From Candidatus Bathyarchaeota archaeon (GTDB lineage: Archaea; Thermoproteota; Bathyarchaeia; TCS64), in assembly GCA_018396515.1 (NCBI GenBank), contig JAGTQJ010000040.1, forward strand, positions 556 through 11,541: DNA of 10,986 nt, given 5' to 3'. Below, one piece after another: positions 1-7,568 of this stretch. The notes beneath the pieces were generated by a model. The model made no database searches. It was given only the letters and a program-made list of their open reading frames with translations, and was not told where the DNA came from. Each line of letters begins with the position of its first letter. Position 1 is the stretch's first letter. A program made the translations under genes and the position numbers.

Positions 1-2613
1 CAGGAGCTGACCACACCCATAAGCATGGCGAGATACTTCGCCGGGGAGATAAAGCAGGGGATGCAGAGGATGGGCTTCAGCATAGACTGGAGGAGGGAGT
101 TCACAACCATAGACCCATACTACAACAAGTTCATAGAGTGGCAGTTCACGAAGCTAAGGGAGAAGGGCTACATAGTCCAGGGAAGCCACCCCGTGGGCTG
201 GTGCCCCCACTGCGGAAACCCCGTGGGCCAGCATGACACGGTCGGGGATGTGGAGCCGGAGATAGAGGAGTTCACGGTTATAAAGTTCAGGAGGGGGGAG
301 GAGGTCTTCCCGGCTGCGACCCTCAGGCCTGAGACCGTCTATGGAGCGGTGAACATGTGGCTCAACCCTAGCGCAGAGTACGTCAAGGCCAAAGTCGATG
401 GAGAGACCTGGATAATAAGCCTCCAAGCCGTCGAGAAGCTCAGATTCCTGGGGAGAAAGGTGGAGGTCGAGGAGAGATTCCAGGGCTCAAGCCTGATCGG
501 CGGGAGCGTGGTTAACCCGGCGACCGGGAGGGAGATACCCATACTTCCAGCCGGCTTCGTGGACCCGAAGGGTGCCACCGGGGTGGTCATGTCGGTCCCG
601 GCCCACGCCCCCTATGACCTAGTCGCCTTGGAGGAGTTGAAGAGGCTCTCGAACCGGGCTCTCCAGGAGCTGGGCTTGAAGCCTGGGATTGTCAGAACAG
701 TTGAGCCCATATCGGTGATCGAGGTTCCGGGCTATGGCGAGTATCCAGCCTTAGACGTGGTCAGGAAGATTGGGATCAGAAGCCAGGATGATCCGAGGCT
801 TGAGAAGGCGACTCAGGAGGTCTACAGCCAGGAGTACCACAATGGGAGGATGAGGGGTAACACGGGCAGGTATTCGGGCCTACCCGTCGCCAGGGCTAAG
901 GAGGCCGTTAAGGAGGACCTATTAGCCGAGGGGAGGGCGACAACCATCTACGAGCTCATCTCCCCCGTGAAGTGCAGATGCGGGACGGATGTCGTGGTCA
1001 AGATTTTCGAGAACCAGTGGTTCATAGACTATGGGGATCCGGCCTGGAAGAAGCTGGCCTACGAGAACCTAGCTGGGATGAGGATAGTCCCCGAGGAGCT
1101 GAGGCAGGAGTTCGAACATGTGATAGACTGGCTGAAGAGGAAGGCATGCGCCAGGAAGGCCGGAATGGGGACGAGGCTCCCATGGGACCCCGAATGGATA
1201 ATAGAGGCCCTCTCTGACTCGACCATATACATGGCCTACTACACAGTGGTCAGGGGTTTGAAGAGGCTGAACCCTGATCCAGAGGTTCTAAGGCCCAGCT
1301 TCTGGAGCTACATCTTCCTAGGGGAGGGCTCAGTTGAGAGGGTGGCTATGGAGACGGGGATCCCGAGGGAGGAGATCGAGAATCTGAGGTCGGAGTTCCT
1401 ATACTTCTATCCCCTTGATGCCCGCCACTCGGGAAGGGACCTCATCCCGAATCATCTAACCTTCATGATCTTCAACCACGACGCCATATTCCCGAGGAGC
1501 CTATGGCCCAGGGGGATCTTCGTCAACGGGAGTGTCCTGATGGAGGGGCAGAAGATGAGCAAGTCCTTCGCCAATATCATCCCCCTAGCCGAGGCCATAA
1601 CAACATATGGGGCGGACACCCTCAGGCTCACCCTAATGGTGACGGCCGAGCCCCTGAAGGATGCAGATTTCAGCAGGGAGCTGGCCAGGTCGATGCAGTC
1701 AACCCTCGAGAGGTTCTACAGCTGGGCTATGGAGGTGGCTAAGGGAGGGAGAGGCGTGGCGGGGGAGCTGGAGGAGATCGACCTATGGATGATGAGCAGG
1801 CTTCAGAGGGCCATAGAGGAGGCGACCCAGGCGATGGAGGAGATGAGGGTGAGGAAGGCCATCCACTCCACCCTCTTCAACCTGAACGCGGACATAGACT
1901 GGTACATGAAGCGGGCCTCCCCAAAGAGAACGAGGGAAGGCCGTAGGGAGGTCATCCAGCACGTCCTATACCGCGTGCTGGAGGCGCAGGTCAAGATGCT
2001 GGCGCCATTCACACCGTACATATGCGAGGAGATCTGGGAGGCCATGGGGGGAGGGGGCTTCATATCCGAGGCACCATGGCCGGAGGTGGATCGCTCCATG
2101 ATAAGGCCCGATGTGGAAGAGCTGGAGCTGATAGTAAAGACCTGTCTAGAGGATATACAGAACATATTGAAGGCTACTGGAGCCAAGCCAAGGGTGGTCC
2201 ACCTCTACACGGCATCGGGCTGGAAGTGGAAGGTCTACCTAAAGGCCCTACAACACGCGGCCATGGGCACCCTGGAGGTTGGAGGTCTCATAAGGGAGGC
2301 CCTGAAGGAGGATGAGCTCAGAACAAGGCCCAGGGAGGTATCGGAGTACGCCCGCTCGACAGTGGAGGAGGTGAGGAGGCTGCCGGAGGAGACCCTGAAG
2401 AGGAGGTTGGGCCTCGGCATCGTCAACGAGCTCAGGCTTTTACAGGACGCCCTAGAGTTCTTCGCATCGGAGCTGGGATGCGAGGTCACAGTAAACGATG
2501 AGAGCGACCCATGGATAAGGGATCCCGAGGGGAGAGCCAGGAGGTCTAAGCCCTACAGGCCCGCGATATACATAGAGGGGGATCAGCCTCTCCCAAGTAG
2601 ATCACCAAAGTGA
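1..2613 (+). CDS. leuS: Leucyl-tRNA synthetase, archaeal type (5' partial)
   Basis: This enzyme charges tRNA-Leu with leucine in the cytoplasm. The frame is open from base 1, so the true start lies upstream. About 870 residues are present. Archaeal enzymes run to roughly 940-970, so the missing part should be the N-terminus with the HIGH-type ATP-binding motif. Visible marks in order: the archaeal GFSIDWRREFTT segment (about 75-110), a zinc-type WCPHCG segment (about 202-219), the CP1 editing domain with TLRPET (about 320-337) and GVVMSVPAHAPYD (about 580-618), a second Cys pair (KCRCG, about 970-984), the SGRDLIPNHL segment (about 1432-1461), and the KMSKS catalytic loop at 1552-1566. An anticodon-binding helical domain and the archaeal C-terminal extension follow. 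No frameshift is seen. The next gene starts 214 bp downstream behind its own promoter region, so no operon is evident. Identification is secure. Confidence 0.97.
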   Translation, partial: QELTTPISMARYFAGEIKQGMQRMGFSIDWRREFTTIDPYYNKFIEWQFTKLREKGYIVQGSHPVGWCPHCGNPVGQHDTVGDVEPEIEEFTVIKFRRGEEVFPAATLRPETVYGAVNMWLNPSAEYVKAKVDGETWIISLQAVEKLRFLGRKVEVEERFQGSSLIGGSVVNPATGREIPILPAGFVDPKGATGVVMSVPAHAPYDLVALEELKRLSNRALQELGLKPGIVRTVEPISVIEVPGYGEYPALDVVRKIGIRSQDDPRLEKATQEVYSQEYHNGRMRGNTGRYSGLPVARAKEAVKEDLLAEGRATTIYELISPVKCRCGTDVVVKIFENQWFIDYGDPAWKKLAYENLAGMRIVPEELRQEFEHVIDWLKRKACARKAGMGTRLPWDPEWIIEALSDSTIYMAYYTVVRGLKRLNPDPEVLRPSFWSYIFLGEGSVERVAMETGIPREEIENLRSEFLYFYPLDARHSGRDLIPNHLTFMIFNHDAIFPRSLWPRGIFVNGSVLMEGQKMSKSFANIIPLAEAITTYGADTLRLTLMVTAEPLKDADFSRELARSMQSTLERFYSWAMEVAKGGRGVAGELEEIDLWMMSRLQRAIEEATQAMEEMRVRKAIHSTLFNLNADIDWYMKRASPKRTREGRREVIQHVLYRVLEAQVKMLAPFTPYICEEIWEAMGGGGFISEAPWPEVDRSMIRPDVEELELIVKTCLEDIQNILKATGAKPRVVHLYTASGWKWKVYLKALQHAAMGTLEVGGLIREALKEDELRTRPREVSEYARSTVEEVRRLPEETLKRRLGLGIVNELRLLQDALEFFASELGCEVTVNDESDPWIRDPEGRARRSKPYRPAIYIEGDQPLPSRSPK

Positions 2614-2827
2614 AGGCCTAATATGATTTTTATAAAACAGTTTAAGAGCATATAATCTATATATATTCTGAATAATTTTTCTGAACATATGTATAGTCAC
2701 TTAAAGTCTAGAGGCAATTTGATAAGCAAATCAATAAAACAGCTTATGACACAATTTTCTAAAAATATTTTCCATCTAAAATATTTGAAGATCTTAAATT
2801 TTTATTCAAATTTTTGGAGGGATCGTT
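2614..2827 (+). promoter_or_regulatory. AT-rich promoter region of the histidine kinase gene
   Basis: This spacer is much more AT-rich than the genes on either side and shows no ORF or RNA gene. Several TATA-like stretches occur. The one around 2759-2771 (ctaaaaatatttt) would put transcription start near 2790, leaving a short leader with a good Shine-Dalgarno site, GGAGG at 2816-2820, seven bases before the ATG at 2828. An 8-bp perfect palindrome (aagatctt, 2787-2794) and two copies of aaattttt spaced 12 bp apart (2796-2803 and 2808-2815) lie between that element and the start codon. They could be regulator sites or simply reflect base composition. The Shine-Dalgarno site is clear. The TATA assignment is a guess. 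Confidence 0.35.
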
Positions 2828-4600
2828 ATGAAGATTTACAATAAGACATTGATAATTATTGGTTCAACTATTTTCATTTTCTCATCCTTCCTCTTTTTAA
2901 CATCTCATTTTATTATCCTTTTCGGCTTCCAGGATCTTGAGGAACGTGCAGTTAGGAGGAGTGTCGAGCAGGCCTTAAGAGCCCTCTCAACCTCATTGGA
3001 AGAATTAGACGCAACAAATTTGGATTGGGCCTCATGGGATGACACCTACAACTTCATAGAGGATAAAAACAGGGACTATATAGATTCAAACCTCGTTGAT
3101 GGCACCTTCATAAACCTAAGGCTCAACATCATCCTCTACTACGACTCCGCTGGAAAACTCGTATTTGGAAAGGCCTTCGACCATGAAAACTGCATGGAGG
3201 TGTCCATCCCCAGCTCGCTCCTAGAACATCTAACCCCCAACAGCCTCCTACTAAGCCATAGTGAACCTTGGGATGGAGTGAAGGGCCTTATAAATCTGCC
3301 CGAGGCCCCCCTTCTAATCTCCTCAAGGCCCATAACTAGGAGTGATGGGAGCGGGCCCATAAGGGGTTTCCTCATAATGGGGCGATACCTTAACGCTGAG
3401 GAGCTGAGAAGGTTAGCCGAGGTCACAAACCTGAAACTTGAGATCAAAGGGCCTGAGGCCTCGATGCTCCCAGCCCTCCTAGAGGCTGACCCTGAGATAA
3501 TGGTCCAGCCCCTAGATGACAGGTTAACCGTTGGATACTCCTTATTAAGGGATATCTATGGAAAACCTGGCTTGATCTTAACGGTTACCGAGCATAGGGA
3601 GATCTACGCCCAAGGCCTGAGGACGGTCTCATTCTTCATTGCCTCCAGCCTAGCCACAGGCCTACTAGTGAGCATCATGATCTTGAAGTTGCTGGACAGG
3701 ATGATCCTCTCCCGCCTATCCCATCTAAGCCAGGAGGTTGAAAATATAGAGAAGCTGGGAGATCCATCCCTGAGGGTTCAGGTATCGGGAGAGGATGAGA
3801 TCTCCAGCCTGGCTGGAAGGGTGAACTCGATGCTTGAACGCCTCGAACTCTCCCAGGAGACCATCCGCCGCTACAGCCAGAGCCTAGAGGAGTTAGTGGA
3901 GGAGAAGACCAGGGAGCTGATAAGGGCTGAGAGGATGGCGGCTGCAGGCGAGGTCTCCGCCATGGTTGCCCATGACCTGAAGAGCCCCCTCCAGACCATA
4001 AGGAACGCCGTCTACACGTTGAGAAGAAGACCGGAGGAATCCGAATCCCTATTGAAGCTTATAGATGGGGCGGTTGAGCAAGCGGCCACCATCCTTGAGG
4101 ATTTACATCGCGACATCAAAGAGACCCGGCCAGGGCTAGAAGCCACAGACCTAGGAGCCCTGATTAGGAGGGCCCTAGAGGAGCTCCATCCGCCACAGTC
4201 AATATCCACCTCCCTGAAGCTGGGAGAGGGCCTCAACCAGGTCCCATTGGATGCCTCAAGGTTCAGGAGGGTCTTGGACAACCTCCTCAAGAACTCCATA
4301 GAGGCGATGCCGAATGGGGGAGACCTCACAGTCTCGGCTGACGCCTCAGGAGATGAGGTAATTATAAGGATATCCGACACTGGGAGAGGCATACCAGAAG
4401 AGGCCTTAGACAACCTCTTTAAACCCTTCTCCACAACCAAGCCAGGTGGCCTAGGCCTGGGATTGGCCTACTGCAAGAGGACGGTCGAGGCCCACGGGGG
4501 TAGAATAACCGTAGATTCGAGGCCTGGAGAAGGAACAACCTTCACCATAACCATCCCCCGTTGGAGGCCCTCTACGATAGAGCCTCCCCAGCAGCCCTAA
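2828..4600 (+). CDS. Membrane sensor histidine kinase, CHASE4-HAMP-HisKA-HATPase
   Basis: A 590-residue two-component sensor kinase in the cytoplasmic membrane. Residues 8-34 form the first membrane helix. Residues 35-264 are extracytoplasmic and begin with the CHASE4 hallmark (DWASWDDTYNF, 66-76), a ligand-sensing fold whose ligand cannot be read from sequence. The second membrane helix is at about 265-288, a HAMP linker at about 289-341, and a coiled coil at about 335-370. The dimerisation helix carries the phosphoacceptor His382 (MVAHDLKSPLQ). The ATP-binding domain shows the N box (DNLLKNSIEAM, Asn485 and Asn489), the G1 box with Asp517 (DTGRGIP), the F box (FKPF) and the G2 box (GLGLGL, 541-546). 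All catalytic motifs are intact. The start is fixed by GGAGG at 2816-2820. Its 3' end overlaps the convergent response regulator by 29 bp, and that protein is the obvious candidate partner. The first 70 bases are AT-rich, as expected for a membrane helix. Confidence 0.95.
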   Translation: MKIYNKTLIIIGSTIFIFSSFLFLTSHFIILFGFQDLEERAVRRSVEQALRALSTSLEELDATNLDWASWDDTYNFIEDKNRDYIDSNLVDGTFINLRLNIILYYDSAGKLVFGKAFDHENCMEVSIPSSLLEHLTPNSLLLSHSEPWDGVKGLINLPEAPLLISSRPITRSDGSGPIRGFLIMGRYLNAEELRRLAEVTNLKLEIKGPEASMLPALLEADPEIMVQPLDDRLTVGYSLLRDIYGKPGLILTVTEHREIYAQGLRTVSFFIASSLATGLLVSIMILKLLDRMILSRLSHLSQEVENIEKLGDPSLRVQVSGEDEISSLAGRVNSMLERLELSQETIRRYSQSLEELVEEKTRELIRAERMAAAGEVSAMVAHDLKSPLQTIRNAVYTLRRRPEESESLLKLIDGAVEQAATILEDLHRDIKETRPGLEATDLGALIRRALEELHPPQSISTSLKLGEGLNQVPLDASRFRRVLDNLLKNSIEAMPNGGDLTVSADASGDEVIIRISDTGRGIPEEALDNLFKPFSTTKPGGLGLGLAYCKRTVEAHGGRITVDSRPGEGTTFTITIPRWRPSTIEPPQQP

Positions 4601-4934
4601 GCAGCTCCTCAGGGGAGATGGGCTTGAGGAGGATCTCGGAGATCCCTAGGCTCAGGGCATCAATACTATCTTTAAAGGTTGAGTAGCCAGTTATCAACAA
4701 AACCTTCAAACCCCTATGGATCTTCTTCAAATATCTCAAAACCTCATCTCCCCTCATATCCGGAAGCATAAAATCCAAGATGACGAGATCGAAAACAGTA
4801 TCTTCACACTTCTCCAAGGCCCCCCTTCCCGTAGTTGCAACATCTACATTATAGCCCTCAGCCTCAAGGATCCCCTTGAAGGTACTAACCAGACCCTCAT
4901 CATCGTCAACGATCAAGATCCACTTATTTTTCAA
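4572..4934 (-). CDS. Single-domain response regulator (receiver only)
   Basis: A 120-residue CheY-like receiver with no output domain. The acidic pocket is Asp10-Asp11-Asp12 (LIVDDDE). The phosphoacceptor is Asp54 in ILDFMLPDM, the switch Thr is Thr82 (LLITGYS), and the conserved Lys is Lys104 (LLKPIS), so the domain should be functional. It faces the histidine kinase tail to tail and shares 29 bp with it, which suggests the two work as a pair. A stand-alone receiver normally passes the signal by binding another protein or acts as a relay; the target is not visible here. The start codon is TTG at 4934-4932. No in-frame ATG or GTG lies upstream before the sequence becomes AT-rich spacer, and this start leaves the usual few residues before the first beta strand. 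No Shine-Dalgarno site precedes it, and a TATA-like element about 34 bp upstream fits a nearly leaderless transcript. Confidence 0.93.
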   Translation of the reverse strand: MKNKWILIVDDDEGLVSTFKGILEAEGYNVDVATTGRGALEKCEDTVFDLVILDFMLPDMRGDEVLRYLKKIHRGLKVLLITGYSTFKDSIDALSLGISEILLKPISPEELLRAAGEALS

Positions 4935-5105
4935 TTTAGCAATTGAAAAATACCCATAAAAAAGTTTAAAAATTTTATGGATAAAAATCCGAAGAAAAGA
5001 AACTCAAAATGGCATAAAGAAAACCAATAACTAATATAGATTATTAATAAATTATAAAACTCCGTTTTTTTTTAATTATATTCCTTCATAAAGAATCCAG
5101 AAAAT
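4935..5105. promoter_or_regulatory. Divergent promoter region, response regulator / regulator gene
   Basis: This 171-bp AT-rich spacer separates two divergent genes. For the minus-strand receiver gene, the stretch gtttaaaaatttt (4964-4976, read on the opposite strand) is a plausible TATA element about 34 bp from the TTG, implying an almost leaderless mRNA. For the plus-strand gene, aaattataaaac (5049-5060) is the best TATA candidate. It lies about 50 bp before the ATG and is followed by a run of nine T at 5065-5073. No Shine-Dalgarno site is seen for either gene. Assignments are by eye and tentative. Confidence 0.4.
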
Positions 5106-6011
5106 ATGAGTAGCTCAGAAATGGAATCTAAAAGAAAGATAGCTTTCGGGATATCAGAAATAGCATTTGATGAATTCATCAAAATTATAAAAATTCTTGG
5201 AAATGAAGATTCAATGAATATTTTTTTGCTTTCAGAAAAAGGAATTACAAGCTCAAAAGAAAGTCTTAAAGCCATTGGACTAACTCAAAAAAGGTTTTAT
5301 TCAAGAATAAAAGATTTGATTGATGTAGGTTTGATAGAAAAAAGAGAAGGAAAATATAAATTAACACAACTAGGCAAAATATTGATAAATACAATTATGA
5401 AACTAGAACCAATTTTACTAATCAAGGATAAACTCAAAGTTATAGATGGACTAGAAAATTCAGGAATTCTGTCTGAAGATAAAAAAATTGATTTCATAAA
5501 AATGATTTTTCCAGAAGAACTAAATGATTTCTTTACAACTGAAACAGTTTCATTAATTCATATAATTCCAACTTTTGAAGATTTAAAAAATGAGTTAATA
5601 TTTGAAATTGAAAGATCTAATAACAATATTTTGTTTATTTCTAAATATTATGATTTTTCGGTTGCAGAAACTTGCATTAAAAAAATGGAATCTGGTATAA
5701 AATTTTTTTATATAATGGAAGAATTTAAAATTCAAGATGCCTTCAAATTAATCGGACTTTTGTTATCTCCAAAATCAATAAAAGTTATTTATGATTTTTT
5801 TAGTAACTATAAAAAAAATATTAGAATTGTAGAGAAAATAATGACAAGTTTCATTATCATTGATAATAAGATTGCTATCATCGAAGTAACGAATCCATTG
5901 GATGGAAGTTTTTTATTCGCTGTTAAGATCAAAGATAAAAAAATCATAAATACACTAATAGAATCTTTCTTTAATATCTGGAAAACGGGAAAAGAGTTTT
6001 TTATAAAATAA
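5106..6011 (+). CDS. Winged-helix regulator with PLD-like/TrmB-like effector domain
   Basis: A 301-residue soluble protein, probably a transcription regulator. Residues about 35-98 read as a winged helix: helices, a recognition helix (LTQKRFYSRIKDLIDVG), then a two-strand wing (IEKREGKYKLTQLGK). I associate this pattern with a large family of thaumarchaeal and bathyarchaeal regulators. A helical linker (about 100-145) leads to a C-terminal alpha/beta domain (about 150-295) ending in IEVTNPLDGSFLFAV and a final helix with FFNIWKTG. This resembles the sensor half of TrmB-like or FilR1-like regulators, which share a phospholipase-D fold. No HKD catalytic motif is present, so a ligand-binding role is more likely than an enzymatic one. 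Base composition is extremely AT-rich (13 of 60 G+C in line 5161-5220), unlike the oxidoreductase and synthetase genes. ATG 5106 is used; ATG 5121 is an alternative, and neither has a Shine-Dalgarno site. Its end faces the prenyltransferase gene 35 bp away. Targets are unknown. Confidence 0.7.
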   Translation: MSSSEMESKRKIAFGISEIAFDEFIKIIKILGNEDSMNIFLLSEKGITSSKESLKAIGLTQKRFYSRIKDLIDVGLIEKREGKYKLTQLGKILINTIMKLEPILLIKDKLKVIDGLENSGILSEDKKIDFIKMIFPEELNDFFTTETVSLIHIIPTFEDLKNELIFEIERSNNNILFISKYYDFSVAETCIKKMESGIKFFYIMEEFKIQDAFKLIGLLLSPKSIKVIYDFFSNYKKNIRIVEKIMTSFIIIDNKIAIIEVTNPLDGSFLFAVKIKDKKIINTLIESFFNIWKTGKEFFIK

Positions 6012-6046
6012 ATGGTGATCTTAAATTTATAACTATGACTTTTTAC

Positions 6047-6946
6047 TTAAAATTGGAAGCTACCTAACAAAATTGTTAATAACAACAACATCCAATAGGG
6101 ATATGTTCTTTTAACTACAACTTTTTTAACGAATGATTCATCTTCATACCTGTAAGATAATGGATATATTGAATAACTCCATCCAGCTAATATTATTAAT
6201 CCTAGTATTGGAAATGCTACGTTAAATCTAAACTGAAAATAACCTAATATAAATCCACCCATTACTCCAAATAGAACACCCAACATAAGCCTAACTGTTA
6301 TTTTAGGACCTAAAATTACCGGGAAACTTCTTATTCCCACTTCCTTATCCCACTTTAGATCTCTTAAATCATTCAAAGATCCTAGACCAAAATAAATTAT
6401 AAAACTTATTATTATAAAAAACAATAGTCTACCTGGTATTCCTCCAGATGCGAATCCTCCAGTTAGGATCGATAATACAGCCCCTGATGCTAATGTTAGA
6501 TATTTAATTATAAATCTTCTTTTTAATTTGATTGGTTCAACGGAATATGCAAATCCAAAAGCTAAAAAACATAACTGAGCCAGAAAGGCCTGAACATTTA
6601 TCAATAACGCTGAACCTAAACCCAAAATCGCAAAAAGTATCACAAATATTTTCATCCCCTTTTTTGAGATTAAACCCTGAGCTAGGGGCCTCCTAGCAGC
6701 CGATGGTTTTCCAAGGTTAATGTACCTTATATCATCTTCAAGATCCCATAGATCATTATTAAGATAGATGCTGTAGGCAACCGATGTCACCGAGATAACT
6801 AGTTTTATGAGCTGTGAGATTGATAGAGGGCCCGTGCTTGAAATTAAAAAGCCTATTACAGATGGGAAGGTAAAAGCTATAAGGGCATATTCAGCTCTTG
6901 ACTTGAGCACTATGGATGTTAAATGGAGAATTCCTGGTAGCTTCAT
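6047..6946 (-). CDS. UbiA-family membrane prenyltransferase
   Basis: An integral membrane protein of 299 residues with about eight or nine hydrophobic segments. UbiA enzymes move a prenyl chain from its diphosphate to an aromatic or polar acceptor at the membrane. The first Mg-diphosphate motif is NNDLWDLEDD (Asn64, Asp65, Asp68, Asp71-72). It is followed by a basic stretch, RRPLAQG, where the family has RPIPSG-like residues. The second motif is NDLRDLKWD (Asp193, Asp196, Asp200). AYSVEPIKLKR after the fourth helix is also typical. The acceptor cannot be told: archaeal relatives make membrane lipid (geranylgeranylglyceryl phosphate), quinone or other prenyl products. I chose ATG 6946-6944; an in-frame TTG at 6970-6968 would add eight residues. 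No Shine-Dalgarno site is seen, and a TATA-like stretch near 6977-6985 suits a leaderless message from the ATG. The gene is AT-rich, most strongly in its second half, and shares no operon. Confidence 0.9.
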   Translation of the reverse strand: MKLPGILHLTSIVLKSRAEYALIAFTFPSVIGFLISSTGPLSISQLIKLVISVTSVAYSIYLNNDLWDLEDDIRYINLGKPSAARRPLAQGLISKKGMKIFVILFAILGLGSALLINVQAFLAQLCFLAFGFAYSVEPIKLKRRFIIKYLTLASGAVLSILTGGFASGGIPGRLLFFIIISFIIYFGLGSLNDLRDLKWDKEVGIRSFPVILGPKITVRLMLGVLFGVMGGFILGYFQFRFNVAFPILGLIILAGWSYSIYPLSYRYEDESFVKKVVVKRTYPYWMLLLLTILLGSFQF

Positions 6947-7236
6947 CGAATAATGGAATACATATTTCAAATATATGTTTTTAATGTAATAGGTTTTCTA
7001 AAATTTGATAACTGTAAAGAGTTATTGGTTGCCTGGGATCCCTTAAGATGATGCTTACTTTCCAAATTTTGTTAAATTTTAATCATTTTTTATAATAAAA
7101 TTTACTTATTTTTGTAAAGGGCCTGAGCTCGGATCTAAAAGTCTTTCTGTTTTATTTGATTTCGATCTGGAGGAGGGCTCCTTATCATGAAGAGATAATC
7201 CATAATCTTTATTAGAGAATCGGAGGATAAGTTTCC
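6947..7236. promoter_or_regulatory. Divergent intergenic region with possible leader
   Basis: This spacer lies between the divergent prenyltransferase (-) and winged-helix (+) genes. Near the prenyltransferase start, an imperfect inverted repeat with arms catat/atatg spans 6961-6977, next to a minus-strand TATA-like stretch (about 6977-6985). For the plus strand, tttataataaaa (7089-7100) is a good TATA candidate. It would give a leader of roughly 115 bases containing a short SD-led reading frame at 7187-7198. The winged-helix gene has its own Shine-Dalgarno site, GGAGG at 7222-7226. I looked for a tRNA in 7120-7185 and did not find one. Confidence 0.35.
7169..7198 (+). other. Three-codon mini-ORF with strong Shine-Dalgarno site
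   Basis: GGAGGAGGG at 7169-7177 is followed nine bases later by ATG AAG AGA TAA (7187-7198), a reading frame of only three codons. The Shine-Dalgarno bases can also pair within a small hairpin (GGAG 7169-7172 with CTCC 7178-7181). It sits in the leader of the winged-helix gene, in a different frame. It may be a leader peptide, a relic of a lost gene start, or chance. Confidence 0.2.
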
Positions 7237-7551
7237 ATGACCATGGCGCGCCGGAGGTCTAAGCTCGAGATATACCTAGATATTCTCATGCTGATCAGGT
7301 CTGGGGTGAACAAGCCGACGAGGATCATGTATGGAGCCAATCTCTCTTGGAAGCCTCTCCAGCAGATATTGAAGTCTCTAGTCGAGCAGGAGCTGATCAG
7401 GGAGGTGGATGCCAGGGACAGGAGGGATAGGAGGACCACGACCTACTATGTTATAACCAGGAAGGGGGAGAATGTCATAAACTACTTCAGTAGGGCTAGG
7501 GAGCTGATAAGGATGGATGGGATGGTAAACTCCTTAATCCTACATGAGTAG
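7237..7551 (+). CDS. Small winged-helix DNA-binding protein (HTH_45-like)
   Basis: A 104-residue protein made of one winged-helix domain. The order EIYLDILMLIRSG, then KPTRIMYGANLSWKPLQQI (recognition region, residues 27-45), then a wing ending YYVITRKGENVINYF is the signature of a small archaeal family I know as HTH_45. These are common in Thaumarchaeota and Bathyarchaeia and are taken to be local transcription regulators. The wing loop is unusually basic (ARDRRDRRTTT, residues 59-69). The start at ATG 7237 is supported by GGAGG at 7222-7226, ten bases upstream; ATG 7243 is a less likely alternative. A short C-terminal helix (about 80-100) may serve for dimerisation. No effector domain is present. 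The gene ends 17 bp from the convergent end of the next gene. Its target promoters are unknown; autoregulation or control of the divergent prenyltransferase gene is possible from position alone. Confidence 0.85.
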   Translation: MTMARRRSKLEIYLDILMLIRSGVNKPTRIMYGANLSWKPLQQILKSLVEQELIREVDARDRRDRRTTTYYVITRKGENVINYFSRARELIRMDGMVNSLILHE

Positions 7552-7568
7552 GCTATAGATGCCTCCGA

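Noticed and set aside
972..1217. Plus-strand ORF inside the leucyl-tRNA synthetase gene
   Set aside because: Another frame of a well-identified gene; low-complexity Arg/Glu/Gly translation typical of shadow frames in GC-rich DNA.
1803..2186. 127-codon minus-strand ORF opposite the synthetase
   Set aside because: Ser/Met/Arg-rich shadow; the plus strand carries the synthetase without interruption.
4012..4440. 142-codon minus-strand ORF opposite the kinase ATP-binding domain
   Set aside because: Shadow of an intact catalytic domain; Ser/Arg-rich translation with no motif.
5062..5075. Run of nine T as an archaeal transcription terminator
   Set aside because: Both adjacent genes point away from it, so there is no transcript for it to end; it more likely lies in the promoter or leader of the regulator gene.
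7120..7185. tRNA-like stretch (gagctcgg and gatttcgatc)
   Set aside because: The putative T-arm does not pair and no anticodon arm or acceptor stem can be built.
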